From: Fimbriimonadaceae bacterium
GTDB taxonomy: Bacteria; Armatimonadota; Fimbriimonadia; Fimbriimonadales; Fimbriimonadaceae
Reading direction: 5' to 3'
Assembly (NCBI GenBank): GCA_023957775.1
Contig: JAMLGR010000008.1
Location: forward strand, 62,001 to 126,000
Length of the DNA stretch: 64,000 nt
Shown here: in pieces, positions 40,566 to 49,263 of the stretch
How the letters are laid out: every line of letters begins with the position of its first letter
How positions within the stretch are numbered: the first letter of the stretch is position 1
Notes under the pieces: model-generated
What the model was told of the DNA's origin: nothing
Database searches by the model: none
The model's input: only the letters and a program-made list of their open reading frames with translations
Program-made: the position numbers and the translations under genes

Positions 40566-40592
40566 GGGTGCCACGCCCGCTGGACGGGCTTG
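40566..40592 (+). repeat. Dispersed hairpin repeat (REP-like), copy 5
   Basis: GGGTGCCACGCCCGCT then GGACGGGCTTG. One base of the right arm differs (CGGGCTTG instead of CGGGCGTG). It lies downstream of the stop of the minus-strand acetyltransferase at 40621. Confidence 0.75.
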
Positions 40593-40620
40593 CAGCACTG
40601 GGGAGCCTCCCGCGCACCCC

Positions 40621-41145
40621 CTACGGTCGAAGTTCCCCCGGGCGGATCGAGAACAACTCCAGCGTGAGGTTGTGGTAGGCGTCGGTCAGACCCTCGGAGC
40701 GCATGCCGAGCCGCCTTGCGACGGCGAGCGACCGTTCGTTGGTCGGCAGCACGATCGCCCAGATCGTGTCCAGCCCGAGGCTTTCGAACCCGTAGGCCAC
40801 GGCGCCGCGTCCCGCCTCGGTGGCGTACCCTTGGCCCCAATGGGCGTGCCCCAGATGCCAGCCGACCTCCACTCGCTCGGACTCGGGAAGCGGTTTCAAA
40901 ATCACGGAGCCCACAATCGTGCCCGAGTCCGACGCCTCGAGCGCCCAAAACCCCATGCGGCCCGCGAACGGGGCGTTCCTTTCCAACACCGCGGACAATC
41001 GCTCGCGCATGGCCCCGATATCGGGAGCGGGACCCGTTCCCAGCGTCTTCATCACGCGCGGGTCGCCGTAGATCTCGAAGGCGGCGTTCACGTCGTCGAG
41101 GGTCCACGGGCGGGCGAGCAGGCGGGCTGTTTGGAAGATCGCCAC
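40621..41145 (-). CDS. RimJ/RimL-type GNAT acetyltransferase
   Basis: A 174-residue acetyltransferase of the group that modifies N-terminal amines of ribosomal proteins or small molecules. LLARPWTLDDVNAAFEIYGDP opens the fold. VEVGWHLGHAHWGQGYATEAGRGAVAY is the acetyl-CoA binding motif, and NERSLAVARRLGMRSEG follows. GTG 41145 gives the natural family N-terminus, and a TATGCT hexamer is a few bases upstream. The ORF is open further upstream. The substrate is unknown. Confidence 0.85.
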   Translation of the reverse strand: MAIFQTARLLARPWTLDDVNAAFEIYGDPRVMKTLGTGPAPDIGAMRERLSAVLERNAPFAGRMGFWALEASDSGTIVGSVILKPLPESERVEVGWHLGHAHWGQGYATEAGRGAVAYGFESLGLDTIWAIVLPTNERSLAVARRLGMRSEGLTDAYHNLTLELFSIRPGELRP

Positions 41146-41183
41146 TCCGAGAGCATACACGCAGCTCGGAGCGGGGTCTGCGG

Positions 41184-42566
41184 TCAGGTCCGAGCCGTAA
41201 AGGGAGCCTCGTCCATCGCTACGCACACGCTCTCCCACTCAAGTCCGCACACGCGGTTTCGACCTTGCTGTTTGGCGCAGTAGAGCGCTCGATCGGCCCG
41301 TTGCACCAGCGCGTCTCCCGAAGCGGGAACAGCGCTCGAGACCGCGACGCCGATCGAAACGGTGACGGACCGGTTCGGCCACGTCGAACGCTCGACCGTG
41401 GAACGAAGCCGTTCTGCGATGGCGCGACCCTCCTCCTGCGTGGTGGCCGGAAGGAGGAATGCGAACTCCTCGCCTCCGTAACGGGCGACCATGTCGCGCG
41501 GCCGGCAGTGCTCGACCAGCAGGTGGGCGAGCTGCCGAAGCAGCTCGTCTCCCGCGGGATGGCCGAAGGTGTCGTTGTACTGCTTGAAATGATCGACGTC
41601 GAGCATCAACACGGTCATCGGCTCGTGGCGGGTGATCGCGTGGGCAAGCTCGGCCTCCAACCGTTCGCGGAACGCCCGGTGGTTCTTGAGACCAGTGAGG
41701 CCGTCGCGCGTCGCCAGCTCGGAGAGTGTGCGATTGGCTTCCACCAGTTCGATCTGGCTCCTTTCGAGCTTGGTCGCGTACGACCGGATCCGCTCGAGCT
41801 GTTGGGCGATCTGGTCGCGCATCTCCCTGATCTGGGTGACGTCCGTGGCCGTCGTCACAGCCCCGAAGACGGCCCCCTTGGAGTCGACGAGGGGAAAGGT
41901 GTTGGTCAAAACGCTGAGCGTCGTTCCATCGGAGTACCGGACCGTCCGTTCGCGATTCTGGATCGCCGCGCCGGCCAGAACCGCGGAGACGGTCTCGCGG
42001 ACCTCCTCCGGGGCCGCTTCGAAGGGAAGCACGTCCCACGGTCGGCGCCCGCTCGCTTCTTGCGCGGTGAGCCCGAAGAGCCGTTCGGCCTGGCGGTTCC
42101 AGAACTCGATGCGGCCCTCCGAGTCCAGGGTGAAGCCCGCAATGGGCAGGCCCTGGAACATCTGCTCGTACTGCTGGCGGGACGCTTGGGCGATATGGCT
42201 CGCCAATCGCAACTCGGCATTCTTGCGCTTGAGATCGCCGGCGAAGGAGATCAACGCCGTGGTTTGATGCCTCACGTTGGATTCGAGTTCCGATCGAACC
42301 AGCAGGTGGCGCCAGTGGACCCTCCCCAGGAGTCCGGCGATCAGAGCCAGCACGAGGGGGACGCAATCCACGATCCAGAGAAGGGGCCTCCTTGCGTGGG
42401 CGGCGGCGAGGCCATCGAAGTCGAGAGCGGTGTGGGAAAGGGACGCGTCGAGCACGTTCGCGGCGAGCGGGAAGCAGCAGCCCACCGCAAAGCCGACGAA
42501 CGCGTACCGCAATGCGGTGCGTGTCCGGAGCGGCCTATTGTCGGTGCGTCGGCGCCCAATCTTCAT
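41184..42566 (-). CDS. Diguanylate cyclase with two membrane helices, PAS and GGDEF domains
   Basis: A 460-residue protein. Two hydrophobic helices (about 18-37 and 60-78) bracket a short periplasmic loop. A PAS domain follows (YEQMFQGLPIAGFTLDSEGRIEFWN..., PAC DSKGAVFGAVTTATDVT), then a coiled coil and a GGDEF domain near residues 295-450. The active-site motif is RYGGEEF, and RPRD five residues before it is an intact inhibitory I-site. It should make c-di-GMP from GTP with product inhibition. ATG 42566 is used because the upstream frame is low in coding quality. It is divergent from the TPR-redoxin gene. Confidence 0.92.
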   Translation of the reverse strand: MKIGRRRTDNRPLRTRTALRYAFVGFAVGCCFPLAANVLDASLSHTALDFDGLAAAHARRPLLWIVDCVPLVLALIAGLLGRVHWRHLLVRSELESNVRHQTTALISFAGDLKRKNAELRLASHIAQASRQQYEQMFQGLPIAGFTLDSEGRIEFWNRQAERLFGLTAQEASGRRPWDVLPFEAAPEEVRETVSAVLAGAAIQNRERTVRYSDGTTLSVLTNTFPLVDSKGAVFGAVTTATDVTQIREMRDQIAQQLERIRSYATKLERSQIELVEANRTLSELATRDGLTGLKNHRAFRERLEAELAHAITRHEPMTVLMLDVDHFKQYNDTFGHPAGDELLRQLAHLLVEHCRPRDMVARYGGEEFAFLLPATTQEEGRAIAERLRSTVERSTWPNRSVTVSIGVAVSSAVPASGDALVQRADRALYCAKQQGRNRVCGLEWESVCVAMDEAPFTART

Positions 42567-42645
42567 ACCAGTCTGATTTTCGGTCGAATCGGGTGCAAAG
42601 TGCAGGTTGGGAAGGAATTGGGGCCCAGGGCTCGTAGAGAGGGTC

Positions 42646-44853
42646 ATGAGTTTCGCGAAGGTATCCGCTGCCGGCGTCGCCCTGCTCGTTGCAGTTGGAG
42701 TGGCCTCGGCCCAGAACCTTTCCAATCCGGGCAACTGGCGCTCGACGGCCAAGGACCTGCCCGAGGACAACAGCCATTCGCACTTTGGATCGGCGTTCAA
42801 CACGGGACCCCGTCGCCACGCGCTGCCCAATCCCGGGGCGGGAGGCGTCCACTTTCCCATCACCACGGCCTCGCCGGACGCCCAGGCGTTTTTCGATCAA
42901 GGGCTGAACCTCGTCTACTCCTTCCAGTGGCTGGAGGCCGAGCGCGCGTTCCGAGAGGGGCTGCAGCACGATCCGGAGTGCGCGATGCTGTACTGGGGCT
43001 TGGCGATGACCGACTCGGGAAGGGGCAAGGAGTTCGTGGAAATGGCCCGGGAAAAGGCGGGCGCGATCACGGACCGCGAGCGGCGCTACATCGACGCCCT
43101 CGGGCTGCTGTTCAAGGGCAAGAGCCGGAACGAGGGGGCCGATGAGAACCGGGCCGCACTCAAGGCCCTGATGGAGGCGTATCCGGACGATCTCGATGCG
43201 AAGGCCATGTACGCCTGGACCCTGCCCAAGAAGAACCCGGAGACGATGGACGGGTTGCTGCGGGAGGTCTTGGCGGTCAACCCGCTCCACCCGGGAGCCA
43301 ACCATTACCGGATCCACCTGTGGGACGGCGTGCCCGACCCGAGGCGGGCCCTCGACAGCGCGGCGAACTACACGATCGCCGCTCCCAACGTCGGCCACGC
43401 CCAGCACATGCCGGGGCACATCTACGCCTCGTCCGGCCTTTGGACGCAAGCGGTCGACTCCATGGACCGAGCCACGCGGGTCGAGAAGAAGTTCATGGCG
43501 CAGTACGGCTTCCTCCCCCACGAATCGTGGAATTACGCCCACAACCAGGACTATCTGATTTCCAACCTGGGCTACGTGGGCCGGATCAGCGAAGGGCTGC
43601 GGCTTGCGCGAGAACTGCTCGACGTTCCCCGCGATCCGAAGGGGAACACCGCGACGGGGTACGGTCCTGCGGGCAACGGCCGCTTCGACACGATGCGGAT
43701 GAATGTGCGCGGGGAGCGCTGGGATTCGATCCTGGCCGCCGCCTCCCAAGAGGATTCCGAAGAGCTACCGCGGCAGAAGTCGTGGCGCCAGTACGCCCAA
43801 GCTCTCGCCGAGATGGGGAAGGGTCGACTGGACGCCGCCGAAGTGCTGGTGAAGGCTCTGGAGGAGAGCAAGCCTTCGGGGAACGTGAACAAGTGCGCTC
43901 TGCTCGAGGTTCGTGGGCGTCTCGCCGTGATGCGGGGGCGCACAGAGGAGGGATTGGCCGACCTGCGCGAGGCCGCCAAGATCGAGGACGAGAAGCTCGT
44001 CGCCAACGACCCGCCGGCCTATCCAAGGCCCCTCTACGAATCGCTTGCATGGGCGTTGATGCAGGCCGGGAGGTGGGACGAGGCGGAAAGCGTCCTCGCC
44101 AAAGTGCTCGAAGAGGAACCCGAGAACGGGTTTGCGCTCGCCCAACGGGCCGAGGTGTTGTTGCGGCTGGATCGAAAGGAGGCGTCCCAGCGTGTCCTGG
44201 ACAAGTTGGCGGGAGTGTGGCGGTACGCCGACGCCGATTTGCCCGCGTTGCGGCGGCTGCTCGCGGCTTGCGACGGCTCGGGGCTGTCGATGCCGACGCC
44301 CGTGCCCTACGTCGCAGACGCGGAGCGCGAGTCCTACGGGCCGAACGCGTGGGAGCCTCCCCTGGCGCCGGCCTTCGAACTGAAGCACACCTCGGGCGTC
44401 GAGTGTGGTTTGGAGCAGAGCCCCGGTGGAGGGGTCGTGCTCCACGGCCAACCGGGGCTGCCCAACGCCAGCGGCCGTTATCTCGTGCTCGTGTTCTATC
44501 TCGGTGGCGAGTGCGAGCATTGCGTGGAGCAGCTTCGGACCTTCCAAGCCGAGCACGAGAAGCTCGAGGCCGCCGGTGCGGTGCTTTGGGCGGTCACTCC
44601 CGAGGCGTGGGACGGCGCTCCGCAGATGTGGAAGGACGATCCCGCCTATCCGGCGATCCTCAGCGATCCGGGCGGCAAGATTGCCGCACTGTACGGCGCA
44701 CGGGACGAGTTCGAGGATCTCCCGCTGCACGCGACCGTGCTCGTCGATCCGGCGGGCCGGATCCGCTGGCGCAATGTGGGGAGCGAGCCGTTCACGGACG
44801 TGAAGTTCCTCATCGGCGAGATCGAGCGGCTCAAAGCCCGGAGCGGCGCTTAG
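42646..44853 (+). CDS. Secreted TPR protein with C-terminal redoxin domain
   Basis: A 735-residue protein with a signal peptide (MSFAKVSAAGVALLVAVGVASAQ). Residues about 85-560 are TPR-like helices (FDQGLNLVYSFQWLEAERAF, MLYWGLAMTD, ..., LYESLAWALMQAGRWDEAESVLAKVL). The final part from about 590 is a thioredoxin/AhpC-like domain, with LVLVFYLGGECEHCVEQLRTFQ carrying a CxxC (CEHC) and VDPAGRIRWRN near the end. TPR-plus-redoxin secreted proteins occur in several phyla but substrates are unknown. It overlaps the convergent alcohol dehydrogenase by four bases. Confidence 0.85.
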   Translation: MSFAKVSAAGVALLVAVGVASAQNLSNPGNWRSTAKDLPEDNSHSHFGSAFNTGPRRHALPNPGAGGVHFPITTASPDAQAFFDQGLNLVYSFQWLEAERAFREGLQHDPECAMLYWGLAMTDSGRGKEFVEMAREKAGAITDRERRYIDALGLLFKGKSRNEGADENRAALKALMEAYPDDLDAKAMYAWTLPKKNPETMDGLLREVLAVNPLHPGANHYRIHLWDGVPDPRRALDSAANYTIAAPNVGHAQHMPGHIYASSGLWTQAVDSMDRATRVEKKFMAQYGFLPHESWNYAHNQDYLISNLGYVGRISEGLRLARELLDVPRDPKGNTATGYGPAGNGRFDTMRMNVRGERWDSILAAASQEDSEELPRQKSWRQYAQALAEMGKGRLDAAEVLVKALEESKPSGNVNKCALLEVRGRLAVMRGRTEEGLADLREAAKIEDEKLVANDPPAYPRPLYESLAWALMQAGRWDEAESVLAKVLEEEPENGFALAQRAEVLLRLDRKEASQRVLDKLAGVWRYADADLPALRRLLAACDGSGLSMPTPVPYVADAERESYGPNAWEPPLAPAFELKHTSGVECGLEQSPGGGVVLHGQPGLPNASGRYLVLVFYLGGECEHCVEQLRTFQAEHEKLEAAGAVLWAVTPEAWDGAPQMWKDDPAYPAILSDPGGKIAALYGARDEFEDLPLHATVLVDPAGRIRWRNVGSEPFTDVKFLIGEIERLKARSGA

Positions 44854-45950
44854 AAGACGATGACCCTTCGCGCCCCTTCGCCCGCGAGCATCTCCGCGTA
44901 GGCCTCGTTGATCTGGTCGAGTGCGACCGTCCGGGACACCAGCCGCTCGAGCGGTAGACGGCCGTCTCGGCTCATGGAAGCGTAGAGCGGGAAATCGCGG
45001 GCCGCGACGCACGTGCCGTAGTAGGAACCCAGGACCGCGATCTCGCGGCGTACCAGCCGCGCGCCGGGCAGGTTGGTGGCCGAGCCCATGGGGCTGAGGC
45101 CGGACAGCACCACCGTCCCGCCCGCGCGGACCAGGTCGAGTGTTTGCTCCTGCAGAGAGGGAAGTCCGACGGCTTCGAACACGAAGTCTGCGCCGAGCCC
45201 ATCGGTGGCCTCGATCACGCGCTTGACCAAATGCTCGTCGTTGAGAAAGAACTCGGTTGCGCCGCAGTTTCGCGCGGCGGACTCTTTGCCGGGGTGCACG
45301 TCGACGGCGATCACGGGGGAGGCGCCGGCCAAGTTGGCGCCCATCACCGTGCTGAGGCCGACGCCGCCCGCTCCCAGGACGACCACGCTCGCTCCCCGAG
45401 GCACCTTCGCGGTGTTCATCACGGAACCGACGCCGGTGGTCACGGCGCACCCGATCAGCGCGGCGGTTTCGGCAGGAGTATCGGGGGGCAAGACGACGCA
45501 GCAGCCCTCCGGAACGACACAGGCTTCGGCGAAACACGCGAGGGCGCTGTAGTGGTAGACCGGGGCGCCGTTTCGCGTCAGGCGGGTCGTCCCGTCCAGC
45601 ATCGTTCCCGCCCAGATCGGTTCGACGTACGTGCTGCACAAGGCGGGGCGGCCTGCTCCGCAGTGGAAGCAACGGCCGCAGCTCGGCGCCCAATTCAAGG
45701 CCACGAAATCGCCTGGCCGCACGGCTTGCACTCCGGGGCCGACGGCATCGACCACCCCGCACCCCTCGTGACCCGCGACCAGCGGAAACGGGTGGCGCGT
45801 GTCGCCGGTCACCAGGTGCCAGTCGCTGTGGCAAATCCCGGCGGCCCGGACCCGAACCCGGACCTCGTCGTTGCCGGGTTCCGCGAGATCGAGATGTTCG
45901 ATGCGGAAAGGCTCCCCAGGGGCTTCCAGAAGGGCGGCGCGGATCTTCAT
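44850..45950 (-). CDS. Zinc-dependent alcohol dehydrogenase (class III-like MDR)
   Basis: A 366-residue medium-chain dehydrogenase. The catalytic zinc ligands are in ICHSDWH and GHEGCGVV, and the structural zinc in CGRCFHCGAGRPALC. The coenzyme motif is VVLGAGGVGLSTVMGANLAGA (about 190-210), and VDVHPGKESAARNCGATEF gives the NAD-binding Asp. It resembles the S-(hydroxymethyl)glutathione/alcohol dehydrogenase group, but a specific substrate cannot be chosen. It starts six bases after the DUF481 gene's end on the same strand, so both may be cotranscribed. Confidence 0.93.
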   Translation of the reverse strand: MKIRAALLEAPGEPFRIEHLDLAEPGNDEVRVRVRAAGICHSDWHLVTGDTRHPFPLVAGHEGCGVVDAVGPGVQAVRPGDFVALNWAPSCGRCFHCGAGRPALCSTYVEPIWAGTMLDGTTRLTRNGAPVYHYSALACFAEACVVPEGCCVVLPPDTPAETAALIGCAVTTGVGSVMNTAKVPRGASVVVLGAGGVGLSTVMGANLAGASPVIAVDVHPGKESAARNCGATEFFLNDEHLVKRVIEATDGLGADFVFEAVGLPSLQEQTLDLVRAGGTVVLSGLSPMGSATNLPGARLVRREIAVLGSYYGTCVAARDFPLYASMSRDGRLPLERLVSRTVALDQINEAYAEMLAGEGARRVIVF

Positions 45951-45955
45951 CGGGC

Positions 45956-46972
45956 CTAGAACCGGTAGCCGATCCCGAACGTGTACTTCGACGAGTCCTT
46001 CCGCGATCCGGGAGCGGGGGTGGCGTCGTAGTCTAGGACGAATCGGAAGTTGGCGAACAACGTTTGGGACAGCGGCGTGCGGACTGTGAACTTCGACGAG
46101 AGGAAGTAGTCCGACACGTTGTCGAGTGCCGGATAGACCGAGACCTCGTGGCCGAGTTCGACCCGCCCGAAGAGACGCGTTTGGAAGCGGTACGAGAACT
46201 GTCCCGTGAGGCGCTCGCGCGCCGCACCCGCCCCCGCGAAATCCTCCCGCAGGTGCGAAACGCCCAGATCGATCCACCACTTCGTGTCTCCCCGCTCGAG
46301 CAGCATGAAGCCCAGTCCGCCGCCGACGATGGAGCGGAGATCGAGATCGACGATTCCATCGCGCTCCAGTCGCGCGCTGAGGAAGCTGGAGGTGCGGGAC
46401 GAGGCGTATCGGCTGAAGTGGCCGCTGACACCCCAAGAGTCCTGCGTCGTGACCACTTCGCCAGACTGCGTCTGCTGGCCGAAGAGGTACGAGCCGCTCA
46501 GATCCGTCTCCTCCGAAGGGCCCTTGCGGTGGGTTTCGAGGTCGACGTTGAACACCTGCGTGTCGGTGTTGCTCCGCGCGAGATTCAGGTTGCTGACGAC
46601 GGAGCCCTTCCATTGGGGTCGGGCGGGCGGGGGTGCGTTGATCGCGAGCACGTCGTCCCAGCCCACCTGTCGCTCGTTCCCGCCCACGCGAAGAAGGAGC
46701 GTGCCGCCCGGCCCCGGGACGAGGGTGCCGCGGAGCTGCCGGCCGTCCCGAAGGTCGATCGTGGCCTCGTCGTCCAGCCGCACGGCTTCGACTTGTCCCG
46801 CATCCACCATCAGGGTTCCCGCGAAATCGGTCGCGACGCGAAGTTTGCCCTCCACCAGGCTCACGACCCGCCCGGTGATCCGATCGCCGTTGAGGAGCGT
46901 GATCACGTCAGCGCGCGCCGCAAGAGGGGCCGAGAAGGCGGCAAAGAGGGCGAGAGCGTGGAGCCGGAGCAT
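45956..46972 (-). CDS. DUF481 (YdiY-like) outer-membrane protein with N-terminal beta domain
   Basis: A 338-residue protein with a signal peptide (LHALALFAAFSAPLAARA). Residues about 22-110 read DVITLLNGDRITGRVVSLVEGKL..., a small SH3-like domain often seen before DUF481. The DUF481 barrel (about 125-338) has WKGSVVSNLNLARSNTDTQVFN and LSGSYLFGQQ, and ends SKYTFGIGYRF with terminal Phe. The role is unknown. TAGAAT at 46978-46983 is only five bases from ATG 46972, so the transcript would be nearly leaderless. It is divergent from the antiporter. Confidence 0.88.
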   Translation of the reverse strand: MLRLHALALFAAFSAPLAARADVITLLNGDRITGRVVSLVEGKLRVATDFAGTLMVDAGQVEAVRLDDEATIDLRDGRQLRGTLVPGPGGTLLLRVGGNERQVGWDDVLAINAPPPARPQWKGSVVSNLNLARSNTDTQVFNVDLETHRKGPSEETDLSGSYLFGQQTQSGEVVTTQDSWGVSGHFSRYASSRTSSFLSARLERDGIVDLDLRSIVGGGLGFMLLERGDTKWWIDLGVSHLREDFAGAGAARERLTGQFSYRFQTRLFGRVELGHEVSVYPALDNVSDYFLSSKFTVRTPLSQTLFANFRFVLDYDATPAPGSRKDSSKYTFGIGYRF

Positions 46973-46977
46973 CGCCC

Positions 46978-47022
46978 ATTCTAGCAAAACGCCACGTTCC
47001 CACGGCCGCGGTCGTCCAGAAT
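46978..47022. promoter_or_regulatory. Divergent short-leader promoters
   Basis: Minus strand: TAGAAT (46983-46978), five bases before the DUF481 ATG. Plus strand: CAGAAT (47017-47022), ten bases before ATG 47033 of the antiporter. The alternative antiporter ATG 47021 falls inside the -10, supporting 47033. Confidence 0.4.
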
Positions 47023-47032
47023 GGCAGAGTCC

Positions 47033-48877
47033 ATGACCGAGCAGATCACGCTTCAACTCGCGACGGTGCTCATCGTCGGGATCGCCTCCCAATGGGTCGC
47101 ATGGCGGTTGCGGGTGCCGGCGATCGTCTTGATGCTCGTGTCCGGCGTCGTTCTCGGTCCGGTCCTCGGTTTTCTCCGCCCGGATGAGATCCTCGGCCGT
47201 TCGTTGCTGCCGTTCGTATCGCTCTCGGTCGCACTGATTCTCTTCGAGGGCGGAATGAGCCTGAAGTGGCGCGAGATTTTCGCTCGAAAGCGGCTCGAGC
47301 CGGAGGATGCCGGAGGAGCCGCGAAGCGGCCTCGAGACGGCTCGATCGGTGTGGCGGTGCTGCTCCTGGTGGTCGTCGGGGGAGGGATCACGTTCGGCCT
47401 CGGCGCGGTCGCCGCCTCGCAGATTCTCGGGTTCGACATCCGCATGTCCGTCCTGTTGGCGGCCGTTCTGACGGTGACCGGTCCCACGGTGATCGGCCCT
47501 CTGCTCCGCACCGTGCGCCCTTCGGGCAAGTCGGGAACGATCTTGAAATGGGAGGGAATCCTGATCGACCCGCTTGGCGCGATCGCCGCGGTTCTGGTCT
47601 TCGAGTTCCTGTTTGGCGAACCGGCGGCCGAGCCGTTGCGGGCCGCGACCTTGGCGTTTGTCAACACCCTGCTCAGCGGTGCGGGAATCGGGTTGCTGGG
47701 CGCGGGGTTGACCGTTCTGTTCGTCCGCCAGTTCTGGGTGCCCGACTTCCTGATCAACCCGGTGGCTCTGGCCGTGGTGTTTGTCGCTTTCAGCACCGCC
47801 AACCTCGTGCAGGCCGAGGCGGGACTGGTCGCGGTCACGGTGATGGGCGTTGCGCTGAGCAACCAGCCCTGGATCCACGTGCATCCCATCCTCGAGTTCA
47901 AGGAGAACCTGCGGGTCCTCCTGATCTCGGCGTTGTTCGTGCTATTGGCGGCCCGCGTCGAGCTTGCGGTGTTGCAGGAGGTCACGGTTCGCGAGGCCCT
48001 CTTCGTGCTGGCGCTCATCGTGCTCATCCGGCCGATCTCCGTTTTGGTGGGGCTCGCGCCGGCGCGCATTCGTTGGCCCGACCGCCTGTTTCTGGCGGGC
48101 GTGGCGCCGCGCGGAATCGTCGCGGCGGCGGTGTCCTCGATCTTCGCCCTGCGCCTGCAGGAGATGGGCTATCCGGATGCCGAGCGGTTGGCTTCGACGA
48201 CGTTCCTGGTGATCGTTTCCACCGTTGTGGTGTACGGCTTTGGCGCGATGCCGCTTGCACGGCGCCTCAAGATCTCCAGAGAAGATCCCAAGGGCTTCAT
48301 CATCGCCGGGGCCAACCCGCTCGGACGCGCCCTTGCGGCCAGCCTCGCGAAGTTGGAGTTCCAGCCGCTCCTGTTGGACACGAACCCGGACTACGTCGCC
48401 GAGGCGGAGCGTCAGGAGTTGCCGGCCCTCTGGTGCGATTGGCTGCAGGAGGAGGACCGGGAGGAGATCGAGTTGGCGAACATGGGTTCGATGCTGGCCC
48501 TGACCTCGAACGACCACGCCAACCGCCTCCTCGCGGAGGAGGGGATGAACGTCTTCGGCCGCGCCAACGTGTTCCAGCTTCCCGCGAAGTCGCGCGAGAC
48601 CGTGCGCGGAAAGAGCCGCGAGCCGGCGGGACGCGTGTTGTTCGGTGCGGACTGGAACTACGAGGCTTTGGTCGAGAAGATCCGCAAGGGATGGCAGATT
48701 CAGATCGAGGGGCTTGAGACGGAAGAGGACGCCGCCCAGCGGCGGCAACAAGGTTTCGGCGAAAGCATCCCCCTGGCCACCGTCCACGAATCGGGGCGGC
48801 TCGAGTTCATCGAGGCCGGTGCGAAGGCCAGCACCAAGAAGGGAGCCCGAAACCTGCTGCTGGCCCCGCCGGCGTAG
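47033..48877 (+). CDS. NhaP/CPA1-type Na+/H+ antiporter with RCK-like C-terminal domain
   Basis: A 614-residue protein. Twelve or so hydrophobic helices cover residues 5-405. LTVTGPTVIGPLLRTVRPSG and EGILIDPLGAIAAVLVFEF carry the conserved Asp pair and Asp/Pro of CPA1 antiporters. A TrkA-N/RCK-like regulatory domain follows (about 420-530: KGFIIAGANPLGRALAASL, DTNPDYVAEAERQ, MLALTSNDHANRL), with further soluble sequence to the end. The glycine-rich nucleotide motif is degenerate (GANPLGRA). It exchanges Na+ or K+ for protons, possibly gated by a nucleotide. A repeat island starts right after the stop. Confidence 0.93.
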   Translation: MTEQITLQLATVLIVGIASQWVAWRLRVPAIVLMLVSGVVLGPVLGFLRPDEILGRSLLPFVSLSVALILFEGGMSLKWREIFARKRLEPEDAGGAAKRPRDGSIGVAVLLLVVVGGGITFGLGAVAASQILGFDIRMSVLLAAVLTVTGPTVIGPLLRTVRPSGKSGTILKWEGILIDPLGAIAAVLVFEFLFGEPAAEPLRAATLAFVNTLLSGAGIGLLGAGLTVLFVRQFWVPDFLINPVALAVVFVAFSTANLVQAEAGLVAVTVMGVALSNQPWIHVHPILEFKENLRVLLISALFVLLAARVELAVLQEVTVREALFVLALIVLIRPISVLVGLAPARIRWPDRLFLAGVAPRGIVAAAVSSIFALRLQEMGYPDAERLASTTFLVIVSTVVVYGFGAMPLARRLKISREDPKGFIIAGANPLGRALAASLAKLEFQPLLLDTNPDYVAEAERQELPALWCDWLQEEDREEIELANMGSMLALTSNDHANRLLAEEGMNVFGRANVFQLPAKSRETVRGKSREPAGRVLFGADWNYEALVEKIRKGWQIQIEGLETEEDAAQRRQQGFGESIPLATVHESGRLEFIEAGAKASTKKGARNLLLAPPA

Positions 48878-48879
48878 GG

Positions 48880-49062
48880 AGGGCGCGGGGGAGTTTCACG
48901 CAAGGGACGCAAGGGGCGCAAAGGAGTTTCACGCGCACGCAGGGGGCGCGGGGGGATTTTCACGCGCACGCAGGGGGCGCGGGGGGAGTTTCACGCAAAG
49001 GACGCAAGGGGCGCAATGGGGGGAGTTGCACGCAGAGGCGCAGAGGCGCGGGGGGAGGGGGG
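48880..49062 (+). repeat. Dispersed repeat island D
   Basis: Repeated copies of GGCGCGGGGGAGTTTCACGC, AAGGGACGCAAGGGGCGCAA, TTTCACGCGCACGCAGGGGG and GCACGCAGAGGCGCAGAGGC. It begins two bases after the antiporter stop codon. Same family as islands A-C and E. Confidence 0.9.
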
Positions 49063-49067
49063 GCACA

Positions 49068-49260
49068 CCTCCAAGGCCCAAGGCCCAAGGACCAAGGCCC
49101 AAGGCCCAAGGCCAAGGACGAAGGACGAAGGACCAAGGACCAGCCAGGCCCAAGGCCCAAGGCCAAGGACGAAGGACGAAGGACCAAGGACCAGCCAGGC
49201 CCAAGGCCCAAGGCCAAGGACGAAGGACGAAGGACCAAGGACCAGCCAGGCCCAAGGCCC
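49068..49260 (+). repeat. Higher-order heptamer array with 51-bp units
   Basis: CCCAAGG heptamers then three near-identical 51-bp units, each CAGCCAGGCCCAAGGCCC-AAGGCC, AAGGACGAAGGACGAAGGAC, CAAGGAC. 51 is a multiple of three, so the units stay in frame, but translation gives only low-complexity peptide. It ends three bases before the stop of the cyclase gene at 49264. Islands D and the array fill the 386-base gap. Confidence 0.9.
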
Positions 49261-49263
49261 ACC

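Noticed and set aside
49068-49260. Repeats considered as a CRISPR array
   Set aside because: Contiguous repeats without unique spacers, and no cas genes in the window.
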